Below are positions 21,170 to 29,959 of a stretch of DNA of 35,006 bases, one piece after another; the stretch's first letter is position 1; each line of letters opens with the position of its first letter. The position numbers and the translations under genes are program-made. A model generated the notes under the pieces. That model had not been told where the DNA came from, did no database searches, and saw only the letters and a list, made by a program, of their open reading frames with translations. Origin of the DNA: Neocallimastix lanati (nom. inval.) (taxonomy: Eukaryota; Neocallimastigomycota; Neocallimastigomycetes; Neocallimastigales; Neocallimastigaceae); contig JACVTC010000380.1 in the NCBI GenBank assembly GCA_016946835.1, positions 1 through 35,006 on the forward strand. The letters are read 5' to 3'.

Positions 21170-24100
21170 CTATATTGTAGCTGAGTTATATTTTACTATA
21201 TTTTTGAGGTGTACATTCCGATTTAATAATATTCCTGAATTTGGATCAGCTAACGTAACTGTATTAAACTTTTTCTTGATTACTTTTAAAGGTCCATTAA
21301 AATAAGGTTCTAGTTTAGTTCTACTAAAGTTTCTAACTAGGACTAAATCTCCCTCCTTGATTTCCTTAGCCTGATTCATACTTTGTTTTTCTTCTCGTCT
21401 AACAGCCCAATATTTATTTGCATTTTTCACATTTTCTGATGCTTCTATGGTCCATCTATAATGAGATATAAACTTTTCCAATAGAATTTCATCAGAAGAT
21501 TTATTTATACCTTTAGTCGGTCTTGCAGCTATATCAAAAGGTTGTTGGTCTTCACGACCATAAACTAATTCAAAACTAGAATGGTTAGTGGTACTATTTT
21601 TAACGGTTCTTAAAGCCCAGAGAGCAGAGGGTAATACCTCATCCCAATCTTTATTTTTTGTCCCAAGCAATCTAAGGAGTTTACCAATTTCTTTATTACG
21701 ATTTTCCGTAAGTCCATTAGATTCGGGATGATATGTTGTAACAAATTTTATATATACATCATATAGGTCTAAAAATATTTTAGTCATATCTGATGTAAAT
21801 TGGGCACCATTATCGGTGGTAATTACTTGGGGAACTCCATGACGAGAAAATACGTTAATAAGGAACTTAATTACGTCTTTAGAAGTGATATTTTCAGTCG
21901 GTTCTGCTTCTACCCACTTAGTGAAATAATCAACAGCTACTATTATATATTGATTATTACTTCTAGTTTTAACCAGTGGACCGATAATGTCCAAACCAAG
22001 ATGTACAAAAGGTCCTTCCACTTTAGTAGGTAGATTTTCTGTAGGCTCTGGATAAGGTTGTGGTCGATTTAATTGACATTTTTCACACTTACTGACAACA
22101 CGTTTAACATCATTCACCATGTCGTTCCAATAATAACTCTTACGTAAACGTTGATAAGTCTTATAATAACCATCGTGTCCAATATTATGAGCCTCTAATA
22201 TTAATTTTATTCTTTCATTAAGATCGGTTACTAATTTTCTATAATTGTTACCATCAATAAAGTAGTCAATACCATCAATAGTGGTGAATTTTTCATTGAT
22301 AAAATCATGTATTACTTTGGATAATAAGGCTTCATTTTCATCATTCGTAATATCATGGTTAATTATTTTCGTAGCTAAAACTACATTTTCTTTATTATTT
22401 TTCATTCGGGATAGGGCATCAGCAAGCACATTCTTTTTACCGGTTTCATATCTAATGTCTACACCAAGCATACTAGCTGTCAAACACCATCTAGTTTGCC
22501 TTGCATTATGTGGTTCCTTATTTTTGAACAACCCTAGTAACGGTTTATGGTCCGTATATACAATAGTTGGTATTGGATTTCCATCTATATACGGTTTTAA
22601 TTTAGTTATACAATAATATAGGGCAGCACCTTCTAGGTCAGTTATACCATAATGCTTTTCTGCTCTGGTCAAACTTCTACTAATAAAGTGAATAGGGTGT
22701 TCTTTTCCAGTTTCATTATCTTTTTGTAATAACACACCTCCTATTCCATCATAAGAAGCATCGGTACGTATAATAAATTCTTTATCAAACTGAGGGAAAC
22801 TTAATATGGGTGCATTTATTAGTTTTTCTTTCAGTACTTCAAACGATTTTTGGTGTTCACTAGTCCAAACATACTTCACACCTTTCCTTAATAATTTACA
22901 CAAACACGCAGTAATTTGTGAATATTTATCGATGAAATTTCTATAGTATCCAACAGCTCCTAAAAATGAACGTAATTCATGGATGTCCTGAGGGGGTTTC
23001 CAATCTCTGATAACCTCGATTTTACTATCAAGAGGTTTTAAGCCTTTAGTGGTTAATCTATGCCCCAAAACATTCACTTCTGTTTTCATGAAGTGACACT
23101 TTTCAATATTAAGTTTTAATCTATTTTCTTTGAGTATGGATAAAACTTGTTGAATATGTTGGAGGTGTTCTTCAACTGTTTTAGAGTATATAAGTATATC
23201 ATCGATAAAATTATAAACACACTTTCCTATTAAAGGAAATAGGATTCTATTCATTTCTCTTTGAAAGGTTGCAGGAGCGTTGGTTAAACCAAATGGCATA
23301 ACTTTAAATTGGTAGTTACCAAACTTAGTGGTGAAAGTTGTTATACCAATACTTTCTTCCTCCATTAAAATTTGGTGATATCCAGAGTATAAGTCAATGG
23401 TAGTGAAGATAGTTGCACCATTGAGACTATCAAAAATTTCATCAATGTATGGTATAGAATAAGAATCCTTTATAGTAGAATCATTAACCTTCCTATAATC
23501 TACACACATACGCCATTTCCCATTAGGCTTTGGTACTAGAACAATAGGCGAAGACCATTCAGAATTTGAAGGCTCAATTAACTTTTTATTAATTAACTTA
23601 GTTAATTCTTCCTTTAAAATATCTGTCTTTAATTTTGTTAGCCGATAAGCTCTTTGTTTTATAGGTTTGGTACCAGCTTTTAGATTTATTTTGTGTGGTG
23701 AAAGCAATGATGGTGTTAATTCCTCAGACGACGTAGCAACAATTTCTATATTGTCCTCTAATAGGTGTATTATATCAGTTCTATATTTTTCATTTAGAGT
23801 ATTCATAAATATTGTATTATGTATATATTCCATAGGTGGTAATCCTTCTAATTTCTTTAATTCCCCACCAGCATATTTTTCCTTACTATTATCCTCAAGT
23901 AATTTGTTAACACTACAAATATATTTTTCGTCAATTGCAGAATTATTTATTGGTGTAATAGAACTGATAGTACCATCCATGTTATATTTACATAAGCAAT
24001 TATTTAAGGGATTAATAAATAATCTATTATCAACTATAGTTTTTAAATTAATTAGCATGTCATAAAATGGTTCCTCTTTTTCTACAATTCGGAAATCAAT

Positions 24101-25372
24101 TAACAATGAAAGCTCATTAATTTTCACAGGTATCCTAACGACTATTCCTTCAGAGTATTCATCGTCTCTAGTGGCAAGCATTATTCTACCACAACTATGA
24201 CCAACAACGGTATATTGGTATGGTAGAGAATTATAATATTTTTGTGACATAATATTTAAATTACTACACGTATCAATAAGTAATTTTCCAGATACACCAT
24301 CAACAGAGGCATCTACCATTGCAATATCCTCCTCTGTTATTTCTGTACTTTTACTTTTATAGTTATGATCAACATTATTAACTAATGTTGTAGTAGCAAC
24401 TACATTATTAATAGCGCCAACAACATTAGTGGTGGCTTTTACTAGTTTTAAACCTTGGGAAACTTGACTTCTTATTTTAGGCGCAGCATTCCAAAGCTGT
24501 CCAAAGGTAATATTACACTTGGTATTGCTTAAATCATCCCATACATCATATTCCTTATAATTAGAAAGCATTTTAATAATTCGATTTACCCGAGGTATTT
24601 TCATACTATTATTATTATCATTATTATTATTATTATTAATACCATCTGTATTAATTAATTTATTTAATATATTTTTATTATTCGTTACATGATTATTATC
24701 GATAATAGTTTCATTATTATTAATATTAATAGTATTATTATTATTAATATCATTTACGACTGGGGTTTTTCTAATAGTTCCGTTGTTACTATTATTAGGA
24801 TTACTAGTATTATTATTATTATTTTTGTCTTTTTTTCTTTCTCTAGTTTGGTTAATTTCCCTTGGAGCTTCTACATTATCAACTTTTGAAGTTATTTCCT
24901 CTTTATTAGTAATTAAGTTTACATTAGACTGACTGGATGATGCAGTTTCGAATTCTTTAGAATTAGTACTAGATTTCAAAAATCTTTCTTTATCACGTAT
25001 TGCTTTTTCAATTTTCTTTTCTTTATTGATATTTGGTTGCATAATTATTGATGTTTGCAACTGTTTCTTATGAGGTATCACCTCTTCAGTTTCCAATTCT
25101 CTTTCTTTTCTTTTTCTTAATGCAGGAGTGTTTATAGGTCGTGGATTATCACGTAGGCTTTTATGAATTTTCCTTCCTTTTCCATTATCTAACTCAACAT
25201 CACTTTCATCAAGTTTTCTTTTTGCCGCACCGACAAAATATTCTCCTACCTGATCATGACTTTTGATAGTATAATCCACTCTGTAGTCTTTACTTTCTGC
25301 ATCAGAAGAATTGGAAGTATATTTTAATGAAGCTATTTTTTTGATGGGAGTGCTTCCTCTCCCTTCTACTGG
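21170..25372 (-). CDS. pol: Element C Pol: protease, RT, RNase H, integrase (intact, made by -1 frameshift)
   Basis: The frame is open from the slippery site at 25372; residues below count from 25279. Residues 1-300 are a basic, Asn-rich pre-protease segment with SLRDNPRPINTPA. The protease loop is GKLLIDTCSNLN (D336-T-C338), with Cys in place of the usual Gly. RT has KWRMCVDYRKVND, MPFGLTNAPATFQ and FIDDILIYS (D693, D694). RNase H has IRTDASYDGIGG. The integrase has HNIGHDG...CEKCQ, then D1097, D1156 and E1192 (35 residues between the last two). The GPY/F-like end is YFNGPLKVI. It lacks its own start codon context and is fused to Gag by frameshifting. No break is seen, so the element could be active if the D-T-C protease works. 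Confidence 0.95.
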   Translation of the reverse strand, partial: PVEGRGSTPIKKIASLKYTSNSSDAESKDYRVDYTIKSHDQVGEYFVGAAKRKLDESDVELDNGKGRKIHKSLRDNPRPINTPALRKRKERELETEEVIPHKKQLQTSIIMQPNINKEKKIEKAIRDKERFLKSSTNSKEFETASSSQSNVNLITNKEEITSKVDNVEAPREINQTRERKKDKNNNNNTSNPNNSNNGTIRKTPVVNDINNNNTININNNETIIDNNHVTNNKNILNKLINTDGINNNNNNDNNNSMKIPRVNRIIKMLSNYKEYDVWDDLSNTKCNITFGQLWNAAPKIRSQVSQGLKLVKATTNVVGAINNVVATTTLVNNVDHNYKSKSTEITEEDIAMVDASVDGVSGKLLIDTCSNLNIMSQKYYNSLPYQYTVVGHSCGRIMLATRDDEYSEGIVVRIPVKINELSLLIDFRIVEKEEPFYDMLINLKTIVDNRLFINPLNNCLCKYNMDGTISSITPINNSAIDEKYICSVNKLLEDNSKEKYAGGELKKLEGLPPMEYIHNTIFMNTLNEKYRTDIIHLLEDNIEIVATSSEELTPSLLSPHKINLKAGTKPIKQRAYRLTKLKTDILKEELTKLINKKLIEPSNSEWSSPIVLVPKPNGKWRMCVDYRKVNDSTIKDSYSIPYIDEIFDSLNGATIFTTIDLYSGYHQILMEEESIGITTFTTKFGNYQFKVMPFGLTNAPATFQREMNRILFPLIGKCVYNFIDDILIYSKTVEEHLQHIQQVLSILKENRLKLNIEKCHFMKTEVNVLGHRLTTKGLKPLDSKIEVIRDWKPPQDIHELRSFLGAVGYYRNFIDKYSQITACLCKLLRKGVKYVWTSEHQKSFEVLKEKLINAPILSFPQFDKEFIIRTDASYDGIGGVLLQKDNETGKEHPIHFISRSLTRAEKHYGITDLEGAALYYCITKLKPYIDGNPIPTIVYTDHKPLLGLFKNKEPHNARQTRWCLTASMLGVDIRYETGKKNVLADALSRMKNNKENVVLATKIINHDITNDENEALLSKVIHDFINEKFTTIDGIDYFIDGNNYRKLVTDLNERIKLILEAHNIGHDGYYKTYQRLRKSYYWNDMVNDVKRVVSKCEKCQLNRPQPYPEPTENLPTKVEGPFVHLGLDIIGPLVKTRSNNQYIIVAVDYFTKWVEAEPTENITSKDVIKFLINVFSRHGVPQVITTDNGAQFTSDMTKIFLDLYDVYIKFVTTYHPESNGLTENRNKEIGKLLRLLGTKNKDWDEVLPSALWALRTVKNSTTNHSSFELVYGREDQQPFDIAARPTKGINKSSDEILLEKFISHYRWTIEASENVKNANKYWAVRREEKQSMNQAKEIKEGDLVLVRNFSRTKLEPYFNGPLKVIKKKFNTVTLADPNSGILLNRNVHLKNIVKYNSATI

Positions 25373-25378
25373 TTTAAA
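25346..25378 (-). promoter_or_regulatory. Element C -1 frameshift signal
   Basis: T TTA AAC (25378-25372) in the gag frame, then the 8-base spacer holding the gag TAG, then GGGAG, an 8-base loop and CTCCC (25363-25346). The pol frame is -1 and stays open from here. Heptamer, spacing and hairpin meet the standard requirements for programmed -1 frameshifting. Confidence 0.88.
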
Positions 25379-26325
25379 GGTCCTTTGGAAAAAATCTGTT
25401 TCTTATTTTCTTCTATAATGGCTTGTAGTTTGGGACAATGTTGTTGATAATGTCCAGGTTCCTTACAGAAGAAACAGGTTTTGACGGTAGAGTTTCTTGG
25501 TCCACGTGTAAGGTTCTCCCTTTCACTTTCATCAGAAACTTTCCTATTGTCCCTGTTTTCATAAGTATTTCTTGGTGGTGAACTACGACTCTTATTATAA
25601 TTATTATTATTATTGTTGGAAACATTTCTATTAGGACTTGGTACACGATGTAACCTCACAGCAAGTCTATCCACTTTTTCTGCAATTTCATAAGCCTTTG
25701 AAAGTGGTATATCATCAATTAAAGTTACTCTTTTCCAGGCCTCAATATTATTCTCAAGTGCATCAGCATAGTCCAAGATACTGATTTGTTTTTTGTGAGT
25801 TTTATCTAATTTTAAATATAATGTCCGATATCTTTTATTAAAATCCCTTACTTTTTCATTTCTACCAATTTTAAGAGCACGCAATTCCCTTAATAAGGTA
25901 TTCTGATCTTCCTTTGCCCCATAGAATACTTCAAGAGCGTTGACGATCTCGACAAAAGAAGGATAACGGTTAGTTCTAACACTATCATTACTAGAACTAC
26001 TTGAACTAGTAGAGCTACTGGTGCTAGATCCTGACATCTCACCAGTATCAGTGGAACCATTCAATTCTACATCTTCTTCTGCTGTAGTAGCAGGTAGTTC
26101 TAATTCTTGGATAATTTGTCTTGGTTCACCAGTAGACGTTAATAGGCAAGCAACAAAAATAGTTTTTGGATCAGTGATATTTTGTAATTGGATCCATAAC
26201 TCAATTTCAGAAGCCCAAGATTTTATATCCAAATGGTCCTTGTTTAATTTATCAACATATTTTAGTTCCTTTTTAAGATCTTTAAATGAAGGAACATTAG
26301 TAGTATCATTAGTAACTGAAGCCAT
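25366..26325 (-). CDS. gag: Element C Gag with CCHC zinc knuckle (about 319 aa)
   Basis: Particle structural protein. I prefer the ATG at 26325 (MASVTNDTTN) to the upstream in-frame ATG at 26370, because D has a matching start and the 15 extra residues are not conserved. The gag domain (LDIKSWASEIELWIQLQNIT, then TIFVACLLTSTGEPR) is followed by a Ser/Thr-rich linker and a second conserved block (ALEVFYGAKEDQNTLLRELR). The knuckle CFFCKEPGHYQQHC lies near residue 285. The stop is two codons after the slippery heptamer. Confidence 0.93.
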   Translation of the reverse strand: MASVTNDTTNVPSFKDLKKELKYVDKLNKDHLDIKSWASEIELWIQLQNITDPKTIFVACLLTSTGEPRQIIQELELPATTAEEDVELNGSTDTGEMSGSSTSSSTSSSSSSNDSVRTNRYPSFVEIVNALEVFYGAKEDQNTLLRELRALKIGRNEKVRDFNKRYRTLYLKLDKTHKKQISILDYADALENNIEAWKRVTLIDDIPLSKAYEIAEKVDRLAVRLHRVPSPNRNVSNNNNNNYNKSRSSPPRNTYENRDNRKVSDESERENLTRGPRNSTVKTCFFCKEPGHYQQHCPKLQAIIEENKKQIFSKGPLNQ

Positions 26326-26383
26326 ATTTCTTGAGTAGAAATTATACAGTAATATAGGTAAAATATTCAAAATAAAAATAATA

Positions 26384-26386
<3 letters not shown>

Positions 26387-26456
<70 letters not shown>

Positions 26457-27925
26457 TTGTGTGTGTGAGTATGTTATAGATATATATAATATAGTATTAG
26501 AATTTATAAGTTTACAAACACTTCAGAGATTAGAAAAAAAAAATAGGTAAGTTTACAAACACTTCAGAGATAAAAAAAAAAAATAAGTAAAATTTTTTTT
26601 TTTTTTTTTTTTTGTTTTTTTTTTGTTTTTTTTTTTGTTTTTTTTTTTGTTTTGTTTTATTTTGATATCCAAGATTAAAATATTTTATAATTATTGTTTA
26701 TTAAATTATATCTTTATAGTTATTTATATGAGGTTCGAAATACACTTCGACCACCTACAAGAAATATATTTTTAGGTTCGAATAACACTCGACCACCTAA
26801 GGAAATTTTATATTATTGGTTCGAATACCTTTCGATCACCAATAGAAGATATAATTATATTAAGGTTATAAGCTCGAATGACACTTCGACCACTTATAAT
26901 GATAATTATTTGGTTCAAGATACACCTCGACAACCAAATCAAACAGGTAGTAAAAAAAATATAGTAGTCCTTCTTCTTTGGCTCAATTTCACTTAACCAC
27001 AGAGTAAGAACAGTAAACAAAAATTTTTTTTTTTTTTTTTTTTTTTGGAATTCAGTACACTAGAATTTCTTATATGTAGCACGGAATAAATTAATTGCTA
27101 AATTAAAAAAAATTAATATGGAAAATTTATAAATATTTCTTATATATATATTATTAGCTTTATATTATTTTCGGATCCGCAGATTCTTTACAGGGCCGTT
27201 CGACCTCCACTATTGAACCGTCAGAATAGTGAATATAACAGAGTAGTGTGTGCCTGTACGAACACGGGACCTTACCACTTTTTCTATTCTGTTATCACTT
27301 GTATCACTAAACCTTATTCAATAATGCTCTACTACCTCCCTATGTGTAAAGCAATCCTTCTCCTATTCTCTAATATAAACGTCTAATTTTTATATCTATA
27401 TATATCAACAGTCTTGGTATCAATATATAGATACTATATATATGTATATATTTATAAATTTGAATTTATAATTTCAATTATAATATAATTTAGTCGATAA
27501 TATAAATACGAATTACTATATACACTTAATTGTAACAAAGCCTTAAGCTAAGGAGTTTTTCATCCAACAGCCGCCGATTACAATAAGTTATAAATTGTAT
27601 AAAAGTATTCTTATATTAATGAATAAATGTATAATATAATTAAATTATTATTCTTACTAATTAGTACTTGACAGGAATAAATATTTCAAAGTTTTATATC
27701 ACACTGTTTCTCTTGCACAAACAGAAATATAACAACTTTGTTGAATGAAATTATTTATCCAACTAATATAGTAAGGACGTAGGTGCTACTTTAAATTATT
27801 AATATTTATTTATGTATATATTATATTTCTATATTATTGTAAAAAAAATTTTTTTTTTTTTTTTTTTTTTATTTAATTAAATAAAATTATTGTGTATGTT
27901 TTAATATTAGTTTTTAATTTTGAAA
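26387..27925 (-). other. Long structured leader of element C
   Basis: About 1.5 kb between primer site and gag, without a credible ORF. In sense order it has an A-run near 27844-27869, a GC-richer folded patch (27170-27380) that includes CACTATT/AATAGTG, a tandem hairpin array (26731-26939), oligo-A tracts, and finally an uninterrupted 68-base A-run (T at 26387-26454 on plus) about 60 bases before the gag start. The function is not known. Confidence 0.7.
26731..26939 (-). repeat. Five tandem covarying hairpins in element C leader
   Basis: Five units share an inner core built on TCGA (typically TTCGAA...TTCGA) but differ in their outer stems, each self-complementary: AGGT/ACCT (26731-26756), TTAGGT/ACCTAA (26772-26800), TTGGT/ACCAA (26816-26842), TTATAAG/CTTATAA (26866-26899), ATTTGGTT/AACCAAAT (26908-26939). 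Paired changes on both arms keep pairing possible, on either strand. Spacers are A/T-rich and variable. Confidence 0.85.
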
Positions 27926-27943
27926 TCCCCGATATCTCCACCA
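27926..27943 (-). other. Primer binding site of element C
   Basis: The minus strand reads TGGTGGAGATATCGGGGA, identical to element D, seven bases inside the LTR. The priming tRNA is not recognised from memory. Confidence 0.75.
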
Positions 27944-27950
27944 AACTTTA

Positions 27951-29027
27951 TGTTATGGTTCGAGGAATTCAAAAAAAAAAAATTATATAATATTAAAACA
28001 CAAAAAAAAATTTTATTCTTTCACAATAATTTTTATTTATTTATTATATTTTTATTTTAATTTTTATTTTATTTTTATTATTATTTTTATTTATTTATTT
28101 TATTTTTATTTTATTTTTATTATTATTTTTATTTATTTATTTTATTTTTATTTTATTTTTATTATTATTTTTATTTATTTATTTTATTTTTATTTTATTT
28201 TTATTATTATTTTTATTTATTTATTTTATTTTTTTTTTTTATTTATTTATTTTTATTATTTCTATTTTTTTTTCTTTTTTTTTTTTTTTCTCTCTCTCCT
28301 AAAAAGGGGTTCCAAGGTAGTCAATTTATATCTTTTTGAAGATATAAAAGTAGCAAAGCCTCTGGAAGTAGTTGAAGAGATGGAAAAACAATAGATTTTT
28401 AAATCTTATTGATTATTTCCTTATTGTAATAAATAGAAATTTTATTATTTCCTAATATTCAAATTAACCAAAATAAATCTATAATATAAAAGATGCATTA
28501 TAGATAAGAATTAAACAAAAAAAAGAGAAGCAGTATTACAATAAAATTGAATACTTTAACTTAATTTTGATACTAATTTAATATGTAATCTTATATATTA
28601 ATTTGAATGACATAATAGAAAATAAAATACATTTATTAATATATGAAAAATCTTTTACAATTTTAAATACAGAAAATTTTATTTTATTTATTTCTTTCAT
28701 TTCAATTATTTCTTAATTCGAAAGACAGAAATATTGATAAAGTTATTTAAGTTGTTTATATACAGGAATTATTCCTTATTTAGAAAAATAATACTAAAAG
28801 TAATTAGTACTATGTTATTGCTAAACTCTCATAAATTTAATTTACCTTTATAAGGAATGAACATAAATTTAAATTAAATTTTATGTATAAACTTAAATTT
28901 TCAGATCAAATAATATAGTAAAATTATTAATGTAAAGAATACATAAATTTATTAATATTTTAAAATTCACCTTGACTATATTAAAAGGTTTTTAATAAGA
29001 ATCAATTTATTACTTCATTCTTTATCA
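27951..29027 (-). repeat. 5' LTR of element C
   Basis: 1077 bp, matching 20071-21146 except for one T-run. The promoter candidate on the minus strand is TATAAAT (28330-28324), next to a perfect hairpin TTATATCTT/AAGATATAA; transcripts would start near the GAGAGAGA tract around 28290. The 42-bp minisatellite is at about 28030-28228. Confidence 0.94.
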
Positions 29028-29041
29028 AAGTTAGTAAAATT

Positions 29042-29113
29042 GTTGTTGTAGTCTGGTGGTAATATACCATGACAATGAAGCCGAACTTCATAGGTTCGAC
29101 TCACACCCTTTCC
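29042..29113 (+). tRNA. tRNA-like Pol III unit in F LTR (not a functional tRNA)
   Basis: A box TAGTCTGGTGG (29049-29059) and B box GGTTCGACTC (29093-29102) sit at tRNA spacing; numbering from the A box puts the T-loop TTC at position 54. A TTTTT terminator candidate follows at 29126-29130. The T and acceptor stems do not pair, so I call it a tRNA-derived relic or promoter rather than a tRNA gene. The AAAGT target of element C is 11-15 bases upstream of position 1. Confidence 0.55.
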
Positions 29114-29367
29114 CAATCTAAATTATTTTTAGTTAATTAATTAAATTATTGTAGAAAGTTCTAGAGTTTCTTTGGTTAATATTATATAACTAAATGAAAC
29201 TAGAAAGTTCTATTTTAATAATTATTTTATCATTTTTCTATAAGATTCATTTTCTAGAAAGAAAACTTAATTTTTCGAACTTTCGTTAATCTTAACTTTT
29301 TCCGAAACTGTTTTTCTGAAAAAGTATAAATAAGGTGAATTTCTCAACAAAAAATAATTTTTTCTTC

Positions 29368-29377
29368 GTGCTTTTAT
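29368..29377 (+). promoter_or_regulatory. Predicted self-primer at mRNA start of element F
   Basis: GTGCTTTTAT, about 43 bases after the start of the TATA box, is complementary to 29533-29542 directly after the LTR. The inverted copy F' keeps the same sequence at 32133-32142 on the minus strand. Confidence 0.6.
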
Positions 29378-29532
29378 TAACTAGTTAAAAGTAATTCGAA
29401 ATATTACAATAACTAATTAATAATAAAAAATAATAATAAATTTTATATTTTAATAAAAAATATTAATAAAACAAATTTTTTAAGAAAACGAATTACTTAT
29501 TAGTGTAGACCTATTGGGTGTAAACCGTTACA

Positions 29533-29542
29533 ATAAAAGCAC
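29533..29542 (+). other. Self-priming primer site of element F
   Basis: ATAAAAGCAC at the first base after the LTR end TTACA. It pairs over 10 bases with 29368-29377. This is the same architecture as element B but with unrelated bases. Confidence 0.65.
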
Positions 29543-29582
29543 CCAAAGAAAAGAAGCCCAGTACCCCTGCACTAAGGACTAG

Positions 29583-29806
29583 CCAAAGGAAATCTACCAA
29601 CTCAAGAAATCAAGGAAATCAAGGAAATCAAGGAAATCTACCAACTCAAGAAATCAAGGAAATCAAGTAAATCAAGGAAATCTACCAACTCAAGAAATCA
29701 AGGAAATCAAGTAAATCAAGGAAATCTACCAACTCAAGAAATCAAGGAAATCAAGGATATCTACCAACTCAAGAAATCAAGGAAATCTACCGAATCAAGA
29801 AGATTT
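29583..29806 (+). repeat. Higher-order minisatellite in F leader
   Basis: Blocks of the 9-mer GGAAATCAA (one variant GTAAATCAA) alternate with CTACCAACTCAAGAAATCAA, giving a compound period of roughly 40-50 bases repeated about five times, with single-base variants. No ORF, spacer diversity or protein link is seen. Confidence 0.85.
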
Positions 29807-29959
29807 GTTATAAGGCGAATAAAATAAAATAAATTAAATTACAGATACTATACTAAACAACATCTCGCATTAAATAGTACTCTACTCTCCGAATAAATAT
29901 TTATTTTAATTATAATTAATTTTAAATTTCTTACGTTATATATAAAGGCTTGCCTGGCT

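Larger units (their letters stand above)
20071..29027 (-). mobile_element. Element C: complete, apparently intact Ty3/gypsy retrotransposon
   Basis: It is about 8.96 kb with LTRs at 20071-21146 and 27951-29027 that appear to differ only in one T-run length. The flanks are AAAGT on both sides (20066-20070 and 29027-29031), where the last A of the LTR is shared, so the duplication is 4 or 5 bp. Gag, frameshift signal and Pol are all open. It is the stack member nearest the tRNA-like sequence of F and is a sister of element D. Confidence 0.95.
29028..29532 (+). repeat. LTR of element F (left end not defined)
   Basis: It ends ...CCGTTACA and is followed by the self-priming site. It contains a tRNA-like Pol III unit (29042-29113), a Pol II-type TATA box (TATAAATAA, 29325-29333) and the primer sequence at 29368-29377. 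It is homologous, with considerable divergence, to the inverted copy at 31955-32564: shared blocks include AAGTTAGTAAAATT, ATAAGATTCATTTTC, AAACTGTTTTTC and TTCTTCGTGCTTTTATTA. Confidence 0.75.

Noticed and set aside
29042-29113. Functional tRNA gene
   Set aside because: A and B boxes and spacing fit, but T-stem, anticodon stem and acceptor stem do not pair; kept only as a tRNA-like unit.
29583-29806. CRISPR array
   Set aside because: The intervening segments are the same repeat variants, not unique spacers, and the context is a retrotransposon leader.
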